Of a stretch of DNA of 64,000 bases, positions 18,743-27,439 are shown one piece after another. The DNA lies in NCBI RefSeq assembly GCF_000685075.1, contig NZ_BAYD01000034.1, positions 1-64,000 of the forward strand. Reading direction: 5' to 3'. The stretch is from Paraburkholderia oxyphila NBRC 105797. GTDB lineage: Bacteria > Pseudomonadota > Gammaproteobacteria > Burkholderiales > Burkholderiaceae. Position numbers and translations under genes: made by a program. Every line of letters begins with the position of its first letter. Position 1 is the stretch's first letter. The notes beneath the pieces are model-generated. The model was not told where the DNA came from. It saw only the letters and a program-made list of their open reading frames with translations, and did no database searches.

Positions 18743-19189
18743 ATGGCAACCCGTCTTCTGAAAGCATTCGCCGTACTGCTCGTGTCAGGCGCTGGCTTGT
18801 GCCCCGTCGCCGCACACGCGTACGCGCTCGATGCGCAATTCGACTGCAGGGCGCGTCCGCACGCGTTCATTGGTCAGCTCATCAACACCCAGTACGTCGA
18901 CCCGAATCCGATGCACGTCGAGGCGAATTCGGTCAACGCATTTCGTCCAGCACACGGCCGCGACATCACCGCCTTCGGCTTTCGGGTTTACGCTGTGATC
19001 GGGTATGAGCAGGGCGACGGATTGTTCAAGAAGGGCGCCGGCCAGGCGCTCGCGGGCCCGCTGTACGGCGCGGTGCTGTCCGCTCCCAGTGATGCGGTCG
19101 AATCGCGTGTGCGCAAGGCAGGCAGTAACGCTACTGTGCGCATGGTGATTCCGTTGCTGCTGACCGCGGTGGTTTGCAGCCCGTCTTGA
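18743..19189 (+). CDS. Secreted hypothetical protein
   Basis: The 148-residue precursor starts with a clear signal peptide (MATRLLKAFAVLLVSGAG, cut probably after AAHA). The mature part FDCRARPHAFIGQLINTQY then VEANSVNAFRP and FGFRVYAVIGYEQGD matches my memory of small exported proteins of unknown function common in Burkholderia. It has two cysteines and no lipobox. ATG 18743 is chosen over 18698 because the signal peptide starts there. No partner genes are adjacent. Confidence 0.65.
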   Translation: MATRLLKAFAVLLVSGAGLCPVAAHAYALDAQFDCRARPHAFIGQLINTQYVDPNPMHVEANSVNAFRPAHGRDITAFGFRVYAVIGYEQGDGLFKKGAGQALAGPLYGAVLSAPSDAVESRVRKAGSNATVRMVIPLLLTAVVCSPS

Positions 19190-19856
19190 CACACGGTGTC
19201 GTAGCCCTCACCGCGCAAGGCTTTCTGCGTGCCACGCTGCTTCGGCGCTGAAAGCGGCATCTTCGGGTCGCGGCAGCCGTGTCGGGGCCGCGGCCCTACG
19301 CTAGCGCGGACCGATCAACGGTACAGATCCGGCAACGCTGGGGCAAGCACGGGCGATTTGACGGAATCAGCTTCCCCAACTATTGCACGCTCTCGCGCGA
19401 GTTGATGCATGGCTGCAATATCAGCGCCCCGAGCTCGTAGCGGGCGCATCTAATTAATGATTGATTCGCATGCCTATTAAAAATTCGGCGCATGCACTTT
19501 CGTGGCTCCCAGCGAAAGATCGCACACGATAGGAAAATTATCTCAATAGATGCGTCGAGCGGCCAATATCTGGTGGAAACGGTACCCCACTGCGTGTCGT
19601 TGGACGCTCCACGGCGCTCCTGGCAGAGGTCCCGAACTGCTTCAGACGCGAACGACGAGTGACTGGAGATCGAGATGTGATCGCGAAGTTCAAATTCCCG
19701 TTTTCCTGGCTGACATTTCAGATCGGCGGGCCGAAGGGGGGCGTGTGTCGTCGCTAGTCGAGATGAAAACCCTGGCCTTACTGACGCTGTCGGCACTAGC
19801 CGCGGCGAGGAGCGGTCAGTTGATGAGAGACCCAGCGGTCGATCTCGTACTTTCGG
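19190..19856. other. Intergenic DNA before the LysR-type promoter
   Basis: About 670 bases without a supported gene. A 164-residue minus-strand frame at 19380-19874 has serine- and arginine-rich, domain-free content and overlaps the promoter, so it is not called. A short A+T-rich stretch lies at 19440-19560. Confidence 0.4.
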
Positions 19857-19916
19857 TGTGAGCTGATCGCACATTTTGCGTGATTCTCATCTCCGTGAGA
19901 CGGGGCCATCATGCTT
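19857..19916 (+). promoter_or_regulatory. Shared promoter module, copy 1
   Basis: This block matches 30068-30127 and, on the other strand, 26665-26725. All hold GATCGCACATTTTGCGTGAT or a one- to three-base variant, then TTCTCAT or TTCCCAT, and 20 bases later GGGGCCATCATGCT, which includes a -10-like hexamer. The core ATCGCAC-N5-GCGTGAT is an imperfect palindrome with a T-N11-A shape typical of LysR operators. It drives the YciI, fumarylacetoacetase-like and cupin genes. Confidence 0.8.
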
Positions 19917-19972
19917 AGCCAAGGGCACCCCAGCCCGCAAAAAGCGAGGTCAAAATGAATCAGGAGACGAAC

Positions 19973-20362
19973 ATGGCGGAACGGATCACGCGCGAGGAAG
20001 TGCTCGAGCGAAGTAGGGGCATGCTCCAGAAGCAGTTCTATGTGGTGCTTTCGAGGCCGACTGGCAGCCTCGGGGCGGTGCTGGAAAATGTGCCGCGGCA
20101 CCTGGTCCACCAGTGCCGGATCGAGCGCGAAGGCATCCTCGTCGCCGCCGGGCCGCAATGGACCGACGACGAGTTGTTCTGGGAAGGCGACGGTATGTTC
20201 GTGATCCGTGCCGCGTCGATCGAGCATGCGCGCGAGATCGCGGCGACGGATCCCATGCATCAAAGCGGTGCCCGCTCATTCACTGTGCGCCCCTGGCTGG
20301 TCAACGAAGGCCGGCTGAATGTCCAGATCGACTTTTCATCGGGAACGATGAAGCTGGATTGA
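19973..20362 (+). CDS. YciI-like protein
   Basis: This 129-residue protein has the dimeric alpha-beta barrel look of the YciI family: QFYVVLSRPTGSLGAVLENVP then HLVHQCRIEREGILVAAGP and MFVIRAASIEHAREIAATDP. Members include chloromuconolactone-dehalogenating and small-molecule lyase enzymes. The ATG at 19973 has GGAG seven bases upstream, and the same leader (CAGGAG-N6/7-ATG) precedes the dioxygenase at 30185; an ATG at 19955 is an alternative. It is first in a plus-strand operon behind promoter copy 1 and likely handles a lactone or ring-cleavage intermediate. Confidence 0.75.
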   Translation: MAERITREEVLERSRGMLQKQFYVVLSRPTGSLGAVLENVPRHLVHQCRIEREGILVAAGPQWTDDELFWEGDGMFVIRAASIEHAREIAATDPMHQSGARSFTVRPWLVNEGRLNVQIDFSSGTMKLD

Positions 20363-20465
20363 GGCGGGGCGAACGGTTCCGCCTGGCCGGGCGGCATGAA
20401 TGAAGCTGTGCCCGTGTCAGCGCGACCCTTAACAAGCCAACCAAACGCAGGAGAACGAAGTAACT

Positions 20466-21410
20466 ATGAAACTCATGACATTCGACTATCATGGCACGCC
20501 GCATGTCGGTGTCGCGGCGCCCGAAGGCATCGTCGATCTCACGCGCGCGATGGAGCACACCCATCCGCATGTCCGGCAAAGCCACTCGCTGCTGGCCATC
20601 ATCCAGTCGGGTATCGATATCGACACTCTGGGCGAGGAGAGCCTGAGGCGGCTGCGCGATGCGGGGGCGCTGGGCGAGTATGTCATCGCCAATCCGGCGT
20701 GGCTGCCGCCCATCCTGCGACCGCCGAAGATCCTCGGGCTGGCGCTGAACTACCAGGAGCATATCGACGAGTCGAATCTGGCGTTCTTCAACGAGCCGAT
20801 CATCTTCCCCAAATATGCCTGCACGATGGTCGGGCACGAGGGCGAGATCGAGTTGCCGCCGTTCCCGCAGGACGTGGACGAGGAGCACGAACTGGCGATG
20901 GTGGTGGGGCGCGACTGCCGGCACATTCGGCCCTCGGAGGCGGCGGACTACGTTTTCGGCTGGACGATCTGCAACGACGTCTCGGCGCGCAACCGTCAGT
21001 TCGAGCGCATGAAGATGGGGCAACCATATGGATACGCGAAGAACTTCGCGAGCTTCTGCCCGCTCGGGCCGTGGGTGGTGACCCGGCGAGAGCTGCCCGA
21101 CGTTCGTCATCTGAAGATGTCGGTGCGGGTGAACGGGAAGGTGACGCGCAGCGGCGACAGCTCGTCGGGGATGATCTTCGATCCGTACGAAACGCTGGCG
21201 TACTGCTCGGACTACACGCCGATGGAAGCGGGTGACGTGATCTCGCTGGGGACGTACTCGGGCGAGAAGCGGATCGTTGAAGGCGATGTGCTGGAACTGG
21301 AGATCGAGGGCATCGGCGTGCTGCGCAACCGTGTAGTGGCGGCAAAGCGTCCGTGGCGCAGTTTCACCACGGAGACCCCGATCGGGCCGCTGGTGAGAGA
21401 GAAGCCCTGA
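20466..21410 (+). CDS. Fumarylacetoacetate-hydrolase-family protein
   Basis: The 314-residue enzyme belongs to the FAH superfamily, which cleaves C-C bonds in acylpyruvates or performs hydratase or decarboxylase steps after ring cleavage. The metal site is visible as GHEGEIELPP, then EEHELAMVVG and WTICNDVSARNRQ, and the end GDVLELEIEGIGVLRN is standard. It is second in the operon starting at 19973. With the extradiol dioxygenase at 30185 under the same promoter module, it is a good candidate for hydrolysing the ring-cleavage product. Confidence 0.88.
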   Translation: MKLMTFDYHGTPHVGVAAPEGIVDLTRAMEHTHPHVRQSHSLLAIIQSGIDIDTLGEESLRRLRDAGALGEYVIANPAWLPPILRPPKILGLALNYQEHIDESNLAFFNEPIIFPKYACTMVGHEGEIELPPFPQDVDEEHELAMVVGRDCRHIRPSEAADYVFGWTICNDVSARNRQFERMKMGQPYGYAKNFASFCPLGPWVVTRRELPDVRHLKMSVRVNGKVTRSGDSSSGMIFDPYETLAYCSDYTPMEAGDVISLGTYSGEKRIVEGDVLELEIEGIGVLRNRVVAAKRPWRSFTTETPIGPLVREKP

Positions 21411-21483
21411 TTCGCTGGCCGCGTGCGCGGCCTGAACAGCGCGCGCATGCGGACCCGCACTACCCGAACAAAGGAGCGCGTAA

Positions 21484-21894
21484 ATGGAAATCAAGCGAAG
21501 TGGATCACAACCATCCGGCAAGGGTCCGGTGGAGTACTTCACGGGAACCGTGCGTATGGACCCGCTGTTCGCGACGCAGGAGCCGTCGCGCGGCAGCGGG
21601 GTGAGCGTGACGTTCGAGCCGGGAGCGCGAACCGCGTGGCACAAGCACCCGCTGGGCCAGATCCTTATCGTGACGGCCGGAGTGGGCTGGGCGCAGTGCT
21701 GGGGCGGCCCGGTCGAGGAGATTCGCACAGGTGACGTGGTGCGCTTCCCGCCCGGCGTGAAACACTGGCATGGCGCGAAGTCGACGACGGCGATGACGCA
21801 TATTGCCCTGCAGGAAGCGGTGAACGGTACGGCTGTCGACTGGATGGAGAAAGTCAGTGACGGGGACTACCCGCCGGGTACGGCTGAAGAGTGA
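21484..21894 (+). CDS. Cupin-domain protein
   Basis: The 136-residue single cupin has motif 1 in GARTAWHKHPLGQILIVTAG and motif 2 in GDVVRFPPGVKHWHGA, giving the His residues for one divalent metal. Similar small cupins are linked to carboxymuconolactone-decarboxylase-like genes and to isomerisation or oxygenation steps. It lies 73 bases after the FAH gene and completes the operon behind promoter copy 1. The exact reaction is unknown. Confidence 0.82.
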   Translation: MEIKRSGSQPSGKGPVEYFTGTVRMDPLFATQEPSRGSGVSVTFEPGARTAWHKHPLGQILIVTAGVGWAQCWGGPVEEIRTGDVVRFPPGVKHWHGAKSTTAMTHIALQEAVNGTAVDWMEKVSDGDYPPGTAEE

Positions 21895-21981
21895 GCGCCA
21901 ATCCCGCTGCGGCGTGATTCGGGGCTACCTCGCGCAAGGAAGCATTCGACGCTGAGGTTCAATGATGGACCAGGAATGGGC

Positions 21982-22881
21982 ATGATGGAACTCAGGCAAT
22001 TGCGCTACTTTCTTGCTTTGGCGCGCACGCTGAACTTTACGCACGCGGCTGCGGAATCGCACATTGCGCAGCCGCCCTTCAGCAGACAGATCCGCGCGCT
22101 CGAGGAAGAGCTCGGGATAGCGCTGGTTGATCGTCGTTCCCGCCAGCTCACGCTCACCGTGGCGGGAGAGCTGGTCCAGCAGCGGGCTTCCGAAATTCTT
22201 GCGCGGATCGACCGTCTTTCGCAGGAAGCACGCCATCTGGAAAGGACGGGGCAGAGGTCGTTTCGTATCGGCCTTGAGACGATCGTCCTCTATGGCCGCT
22301 TTCCCGAGCTGTTGCGTGAGCTGCGAGCAGCGAATCCGCACGCGAAGATCGATCTGGTCGAAATGCCGGCCGGGCAGCAAGTCGTCGCGCTCAAGGAAGG
22401 TCGAATCGACATCGGATTCGGCCATATTCGCGTCAGCGATCCGGAAATTTCCCAGGTCCACTTGCGACAAGAGCCGCTCTTCGTCGCTGTTTCCGCTCAT
22501 CACCCGCTCGCGATTAACGCGCCAGAACCGTTGTCTTTACGCGATCTCGCGGATCAGACATTCATCGTGTTTCCCACAGGGGCATCCCCCGAGCATCCGG
22601 GCTCGGTTCACGCCCTGTTTGCGGAGCGTGGGTTCCGGCCCAGCGAAATTATCGATGTTGGAGAGTTGCAGGTCGCGCTGGGTCTCGTAGCCGCGGATTA
22701 CGGTATCTGCATCGTACCCGCGGTCGTCCAGCGCATGCGTGGAAGTGATGTCTGTTACCGTCTGCTGGACGAGCCGGGGTGCACCTCGCCGATCCTCATG
22801 AGCTGGCTACGCAGCGAACAGCCCGCGCTGATGAATTCGATCAATGAGCTGCTCGGCAGGATCCTCAATACCTTGCCTTAG
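21982..22881 (+). CDS. LysR-family regulator (BenM/CatM-like)
   Basis: The 299-residue regulator starts MMELRQLRYFLALARTLNFT, has the winged helix AESHIAQPPFSRQIRALEEELG as in BenM and CatR, and a periplasmic-binding-like effector domain (FRIGLETIVLYGRFPELLRE then DIGFGHIRVSDPEI). AGGA just upstream favours the ATG at 21982. It closes the first unit of the cluster on the same strand, about 90 bases after the cupin. It is one of two LysR candidates for the shared promoter module; the other, at 29104, is better placed. Confidence 0.88.
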   Translation: MMELRQLRYFLALARTLNFTHAAAESHIAQPPFSRQIRALEEELGIALVDRRSRQLTLTVAGELVQQRASEILARIDRLSQEARHLERTGQRSFRIGLETIVLYGRFPELLRELRAANPHAKIDLVEMPAGQQVVALKEGRIDIGFGHIRVSDPEISQVHLRQEPLFVAVSAHHPLAINAPEPLSLRDLADQTFIVFPTGASPEHPGSVHALFAERGFRPSEIIDVGELQVALGLVAADYGICIVPAVVQRMRGSDVCYRLLDEPGCTSPILMSWLRSEQPALMNSINELLGRILNTLP

Positions 22882-23001
22882 CATACCTAACTGAAAGGGG
22901 CATTGGGTGAGTGGGCGACCCGCGCGAATGAACGCTTGCCAGTTGGCGTCCCAGGAGCCCTCAACAGGGCTGCCTGGGGACGGTTGCAGAGCGGGACGTC
23001 G

Positions 23002-23886
23002 CTATGCGCGGGGCAGTGTCCCAAGCCAGTCGACGATCGCCTGCCCAATCTCGAGTGGCGAGTCTTCCTGCAGATAATGCTTGCCTCGCACCGTCACCTC
23101 GCGCTGGTTCGGCCAGGTGCGGCAAAGCTCGCGAAGCGCGCCGAATACGATCGCGCCGGGATCCCCATTGATGAAGAGCTTGGGCGTTTCGGTCGTCGAC
23201 ATCCAGTCGGTGTTGGCCTGAATGATCGGTAGCATGTGAGCGGGTTCGCCGCCAATCAGGATTTCTCTCGGGAAAGTCAGTGTAGGCCGGCGGTCCTCGC
23301 CGGAATTACGGAAGGGCCGGCGATAGACCTCCATTTCCGCTTCCGAGAGCTTTCTTAGCACCCAGCGCGGCAGCAATACCTCGACAAAGGCGTTCTCTTG
23401 CAGGATCATCTGCTCGCCTCTGGACGAGCGCAGCTGTTCGAAAAGCGCGCGCTCTGATGGATTGACCTCACTCCATTCCCGCGGGCGAATGGTGGTTTCG
23501 AAATAGCAGATACCGCGGACCGAGGCCGGGTGACGCCGGGCCCAGTCGATGGCGAGCGCGCCGCCCCAGTCGTGTCCGACCAGTACCACTTCCCGGTCAA
23601 GGCCGAGGGCGTCAAGCAGCGCTTCGAGGAAGCGCCGATGCTCCTGAAATCCATACCGCGCCGGATCGGAGCCTGGAAGCTTCTCCGAGTCGCCCATGCC
23701 AATCAGGTCGGGCGCGATACATCGGGCGTGAGGCGCAACGACAGGCAGGATATTGCGCCAGAGGTACGACGAGGTGGGGTTGCCATGGAGGAATACGACG
23801 GGCAGACCATCGCCGGCCTCGACGTAGGCCATCTTCCTGCCGAGAACTTCGATGTAGTTCTTGGGCGGTTCGTGGATCGAGAACAT
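23002..23886 (-). CDS. Haloalkane dehalogenase (DhaA-like, subfamily II)
   Basis: The 294-residue alpha/beta hydrolase matches haloalkane dehalogenases closely: oxyanion and halide-binding Asn36 in FLHGNPTSSYLWRNILP, nucleophile Asp106 with halide-binding Trp107 in VGHDWGG, acid Glu130 in CYFETT, and His270 in GKHYLQED. Asp-Glu-His with Asn plus Trp is the subfamily II set, as in Rhodococcus DhaA. It would hydrolyse a carbon-halogen bond to an alcohol in the cytoplasm. The start at 23886 has AGGAAA upstream. It is last in the minus-strand unit behind promoter copy 2, after EthD, aldehyde dehydrogenase and azoreductase genes. Natural substrates of many such enzymes are unknown. Confidence 0.85.
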   Translation of the reverse strand: MFSIHEPPKNYIEVLGRKMAYVEAGDGLPVVFLHGNPTSSYLWRNILPVVAPHARCIAPDLIGMGDSEKLPGSDPARYGFQEHRRFLEALLDALGLDREVVLVGHDWGGALAIDWARRHPASVRGICYFETTIRPREWSEVNPSERALFEQLRSSRGEQMILQENAFVEVLLPRWVLRKLSEAEMEVYRRPFRNSGEDRRPTLTFPREILIGGEPAHMLPIIQANTDWMSTTETPKLFINGDPGAIVFGALRELCRTWPNQREVTVRGKHYLQEDSPLEIGQAIVDWLGTLPRA

Positions 23887-23975
23887 GTATGTGTTTCCTG
23901 AGCGCTTGCCAGAAGCCGATTGCGGGTTGCTCAACCGGCATCGGGATTGATATTGCCGAGCGCGGCACGCCGCCG

Positions 23976-24290
23976 CTAGATCTTTACCTCGCTGACCTGG
24001 AGGATTGGGGTGATGTCGGTGTAATTGGGGACGTCGCTCATGATGTCTTTGGCGTGCGGCATCATTGCGGCCTGGAAGTCGTCGACCGAGTCGAACGTGA
24101 AGTGGCACATGGCGGCGTAGGCCGGCGGCGTGCCGGGCATGCCGCCGGCGATTCCCTGTTCGGCGCTGAGGCCTTTGCAGGCAGCGCCGAACTTCTGCAT
24201 CACCATCGGCAGATGACGGTTGATGTAGTAATCGATGTCGAAGCGATGGGTGCCGTCGCCGGCCGGATAGAGGACGCTGACCTTTATCAT
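23976..24290 (-). CDS. EthD-family protein
   Basis: The 104-residue protein is a typical EthD unit, a dimeric ferredoxin-like barrel: MIKVSVLYPAG, then FDIDYYINRHLPMVMQKFG and AAMCHFTFDSVDDFQAAM. EthD was first found in an ethyl tert-butyl ether degradation cluster and relatives occur in many catabolic operons with unclear enzymatic roles. It lies between the aldehyde dehydrogenase and dehalogenase genes on the minus strand, 73 and 89 bases from them, and is thus part of one unit. Confidence 0.88.
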   Translation of the reverse strand: MIKVSVLYPAGDGTHRFDIDYYINRHLPMVMQKFGAACKGLSAEQGIAGGMPGTPPAYAAMCHFTFDSVDDFQAAMMPHAKDIMSDVPNYTDITPILQVSEVKI

Positions 24291-24363
24291 CTTGTGTTCT
24301 CCTTCAGGGATAGTCGCACTGGGCGCAGCGAGCGGCGCGTCCGCCCGGGATGCAGTTGCCCGC

Positions 24364-25896
24364 TCAGAAGAAGCCGAGCGCTTTTGGACTGTAGCTCACC
24401 AGCAGGTTCTTGGTCTGCTGGTAGTGATCGAGCATCATCTTGTGATTCTCGCGACCGATGCCGGACTGCTTGTAGCCGCCGAATGCCGCGTGCGCGGGGT
24501 AGAGGTGGTAGCTGTTGGTCCAGACGCGGCCCGCCTTGATTGCGCGACCGAGGCGATAGGCGCGGTTGGTATCGCGCGTCCAGACGCCTGCGCCAAGGCC
24601 ATAGATCGTGTCGTTGGCCAGCGCCAGCGCTTCGGCCTCGTCCTTGAACGTGGTGACGCAAACCACCGGGCCAAAGATCTCCTCCTGGAAGATGCGCATC
24701 CTGTTGTGACCGCGCAGCACTGCAGGCTCGATATAGTAGCCGCCGTCGAGCGCACCGCCGAGTGTCGCGCGCTTCCCCCCGGTCAGCACCTCTGCGCCCT
24801 CCTGCTTGCCGATGTCGATATAGGAGAGGATCTTGTCAACCTGCTCGCTCGAGGTCTGGGCGCCGATCATCGTCGTCGCCTCCAGGGGGTTGCCCTGCCT
24901 GATCGCCCGCACGCGCTCCAGCGCGCGTTCCATGAAGCGCTCGTAGAGGCTCTCCTGCACCAGCGCGCGCGACGGACAGGTGCAGGTCTCGCCCTGGTTC
25001 AAGGCAAACATGGCGAAGCCCTCGATCGCCTTGTCGAGGAAATCGTCGTCTTCGGCGGCGACGTCGTCGAAGAAGAGGTTGGGCGATTTGCCGCCGAGCT
25101 CCAGCGTCACCGGAATCAGGTTCTGGCTGGCGTATTGCATGATCAGCCGGCCAGTGCCTGTTTCGCCCGTGAAAGCAATCTTGGCAATACGGCTGGACGA
25201 GGCGAGCGGCTTGCCGGCCTCCAGCCCGAAGCCGTTGACCACGTTGAGCACGCCGGGCGGCAGCAGGTCGGCGATCAGCTCGATCCACACCAGAATGCTG
25301 ACCGGAGCCTGCTCCGCCGGCTTGATAACGATGCAGTTGCCGGCGGCGAGCGCCGGGGCGAGCTTCCAGGCGGCCATCAGGAGCGGGAAGTTCCACGGGA
25401 TGATCTGGCCGACTACGCCAAGCGGCTCGTGGAAGTGGTAGGCGACGGTGGTGCTGTCGATCTCGGAGAGGCCGCCTTCCTGCGCGCGCACGCATGCGGC
25501 GAAATAGCGGAAATGGTCGATCGCGAGCGGAATGTCGGCCGCCATGGCTTCACGGATTGGCTTGCCGTTGTCCACCGTCTCGGCAAAGGCGAGGCGCGCG
25601 AGATTGGCCTCCATCCGGTCGGCAATGCGGTTCAGGATATTGGCGCGCTCTGCAGCCGGGGTGTGGTTCCAGTGGCTCGCTGCGGCATGGGCAGCGTCGA
25701 GCGCGAGGCTGATGTCCTCCTCGGTCGAGCGGGCGACCGAAGTGTAGACCTCGCCGGTGATCGGCGTGATGTCGTCAAAGTAAGCACCACGCACCGACGG
25801 CACAAACTTGCCCCCGATAAAGTTGTCGTAACGTTGCTTGAAGCTGACCGGAGCGGCGGTGTCTGCCGGAAGGACGGCCGAGAGGGTGTCGATCAT
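24364..25896 (-). CDS. NAD-dependent aldehyde dehydrogenase (chloroacetaldehyde/ExaC type)
   Basis: The 510-residue enzyme is a full-length aldehyde dehydrogenase. Glu266 lies in LELGGKSPN, the catalytic Cys305 in NQGETCTCPSR, and the C-terminus GGYKQSGIGRE is typical of the AldB/ExaC and chloroacetaldehyde dehydrogenase group. It oxidises an aldehyde to the acid with NAD. Its co-transcription with a haloalkane dehalogenase fits a halide to alcohol to aldehyde to acid route, yet no alcohol dehydrogenase is present in the unit, so the link is inference. Confidence 0.9.
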   Translation of the reverse strand: MIDTLSAVLPADTAAPVSFKQRYDNFIGGKFVPSVRGAYFDDITPITGEVYTSVARSTEEDISLALDAAHAAASHWNHTPAAERANILNRIADRMEANLARLAFAETVDNGKPIREAMAADIPLAIDHFRYFAACVRAQEGGLSEIDSTTVAYHFHEPLGVVGQIIPWNFPLLMAAWKLAPALAAGNCIVIKPAEQAPVSILVWIELIADLLPPGVLNVVNGFGLEAGKPLASSSRIAKIAFTGETGTGRLIMQYASQNLIPVTLELGGKSPNLFFDDVAAEDDDFLDKAIEGFAMFALNQGETCTCPSRALVQESLYERFMERALERVRAIRQGNPLEATTMIGAQTSSEQVDKILSYIDIGKQEGAEVLTGGKRATLGGALDGGYYIEPAVLRGHNRMRIFQEEIFGPVVCVTTFKDEAEALALANDTIYGLGAGVWTRDTNRAYRLGRAIKAGRVWTNSYHLYPAHAAFGGYKQSGIGRENHKMMLDHYQQTKNLLVSYSPKALGFF

Positions 25897-25935
25897 GTTC
25901 GTTTCTTCGCAAAGGATTGGATGTACGGTTTCGGT

Positions 25936-26586
25936 TCAGGCACGCGAAGGCGCGGCCGAGCCTGAAACGCGCTGCTGCGTCTCGTCTGCGACCCAGCGAC
26001 CGATTGCGGATCGTGCAGAAGCCAGACCCCGCTGCTGGCTTTCGGCACCCATACCCAATCCCTCCGCCAGAATGACTGAAACATTGCCAATGCCGATGAA
26101 TGCCAGGAGTGTGCGCAAATGGGGTTCCTGATGATCGCGCAGACGCGCGGGGCCACTGCTGTGAACGCCGCCGCGCGTCATGACCAGCACGGCGCGCTTG
26201 CCGCTCAACAGGCCGATCGGCCCTTCCGGCGTGTAGTGAAACGTGCGGCCGGCGCGCAGCACATGATCGAACCAGACCTTGAGCTGGCTGGTGATGCCGA
26301 AGTTGTACATCGGCGAGCCGATCACAAGCAGGTCCGCCGCTTCCAGTTCATCGATCAAGGAGTCCGATAGCACCCTGACCGCCTTTTGCTCCGGGGTAGA
26401 TGTTTCCGGCGTGCGGATGGAAACGACGGACTGATGCGAAAGGTGAGCCAGCGGCTCTTTGCCAAGATCGCGGTGCACGACCTGGCAGCCAGGTTCGTGC
26501 CGTGTGAGCTCGGCAACCAGTTCGCCACTCAGTTGACGTGACACCGATGGCACTTGCGGGCTGGAGTCGATGCGAAGAATCTGCAT
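25936..26586 (-). CDS. azoR: FMN-dependent NADH-azoreductase/quinone reductase
   Basis: The 216-residue flavodoxin-fold enzyme has MQILRIDSSPQVPSVSRQLS for FMN phosphate binding, then LVIGSPMYNFGITSQLKVWFD and a FHYTPEGPIGLLSGKRAVLV segment, as in AzoR. These enzymes reduce azo bonds and, more physiologically, quinones. Near an extradiol dioxygenase gene they often keep hydroquinone substrates reduced. The start is set at 26586, where AzoR similarity begins; no strong ribosome site is visible. It is first in the unit behind promoter copy 2, with about 80 bases of leader. Confidence 0.88.
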   Translation of the reverse strand: MQILRIDSSPQVPSVSRQLSGELVAELTRHEPGCQVVHRDLGKEPLAHLSHQSVVSIRTPETSTPEQKAVRVLSDSLIDELEAADLLVIGSPMYNFGITSQLKVWFDHVLRAGRTFHYTPEGPIGLLSGKRAVLVMTRGGVHSSGPARLRDHQEPHLRTLLAFIGIGNVSVILAEGLGMGAESQQRGLASARSAIGRWVADETQQRVSGSAAPSRA

Positions 26587-26664
26587 GATGTACTCGATAT
26601 CGTGTAGTGGAGGAGGGTGGCGAATGCCGCCGTCGATCCGTTCGAGCTGCAAGCCACCTCTGTG

Positions 26665-26725
26665 AAGATATTGGCCCCTTCTTGCACCAATGAGAATCGC
26701 GCAAAGTGTGCGATTAGCTCGCACC
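26665..26725 (-). promoter_or_regulatory. Shared promoter module, copy 2
   Basis: Read on the minus strand this block repeats the other two copies: AGCTAATCGCACACTTTGCG, CGATTCTCAT, then GGGGCCAATATCTT with a TATCTT -10-like hexamer. Operator and -10 keep the same spacing as at 19857 and 30068. It lies about 80 bases before the azoreductase start and should drive the azoreductase, aldehyde dehydrogenase, EthD and dehalogenase genes. Confidence 0.8.
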
Positions 26726-27073
26726 ATAGGTGGGAGATCGGCGCAGGGTTCTGCCGGCGACCAGGCGGCGATGGGTTTCGGCAAGGTCAGTTGACACGAA
26801 CGCGACGTTAGCGGTCCAAAGTAATGGGCGGTTCGCGAATCATTGAGTGCAGAGAACGCGGAGTGCTCGCTGAAGAACCAGGGGGTAAAGCCGGGAAAAT
26901 ATCAGGAGCATCGTGGCGTCATACCGCAAAGGTTGGGCGCCAAACCCAATCGGTCTTTGACTCAACCAGGCGATGCTTGCAACATCCGGGCTACCGGGCC
27001 AACAGACGGCTTCGGTCGGGCGATGAATTCGCCCGTTTGCCAAATGAAGCAATGGTAGACAGGAGACGCAACG
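26726..27073. other. Divergent intergenic region
   Basis: No gene seen. It must hold the promoter of the unit at 27074, but no fourth copy of the shared module was found here. Confidence 0.4.
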
Positions 27074-27367
27074 ATGCCAAAAGCGTATTGGACATGTGCA
27101 TATCGCTTGGTACCAGACCATCGACAGCGAGAGGTGTACAGCGAGCTCGCGACCGCCGCGGTGAAAGCGGGCGGCGGCCGGTTTCTGGTTCGAGGCGGCA
27201 GGATGCGAGCCAACGAGGATGCCGTCGTCGAGCGGACCGTGATCGTGGAATTTGACAGCTACGACCAGGCGATCGCCGCTTACGATAGCGAGCTCTATGC
27301 GAAGGCGCTCGCTGCGCTGCCGCCTGGCACCTTGCGCGATCATCGGATCGTCGAAGCGTTGGAGTAG
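27074..27367 (+). CDS. DUF1330-family protein
   Basis: The 97-residue protein has the DUF1330 ferredoxin-like barrel pattern: YWTCAYRLVPDHRQREVYSE, a central GGGRFLVRGGRMRANED and VIVEFDSYDQAIAAYDSELY. Small barrels of this sort are frequent companions of catabolic enzymes, with no settled function. It is followed 73 bases later by the aldehyde dehydrogenase at 27440 on the same strand, so the two form a unit divergent from the azoreductase operon. Confidence 0.82.
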   Translation: MPKAYWTCAYRLVPDHRQREVYSELATAAVKAGGGRFLVRGGRMRANEDAVVERTVIVEFDSYDQAIAAYDSELYAKALAALPPGTLRDHRIVEALE

Positions 27368-27439
27368 CTTGTGGATCAGGGCTGATGTTGCCCATTGCCA
27401 TACCCCGTCAATCTTCAATATTGTCAGTATAACGAAGCA

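Noticed and set aside
19380..19874. 164-codon minus-strand frame before promoter copy 1
   Set aside because: It would overlap the shared promoter module, and its composition is not protein-like.
20301..21728. 475-codon minus-strand frame opposite the FAH and cupin genes
   Set aside because: It is the antisense shadow of two well-supported genes, and its translation is His- and Arg-rich without a family.
24292..25965. 557-codon plus-strand frame
   Set aside because: Antisense shadow of the aldehyde dehydrogenase gene, which has all catalytic motifs on the other strand.
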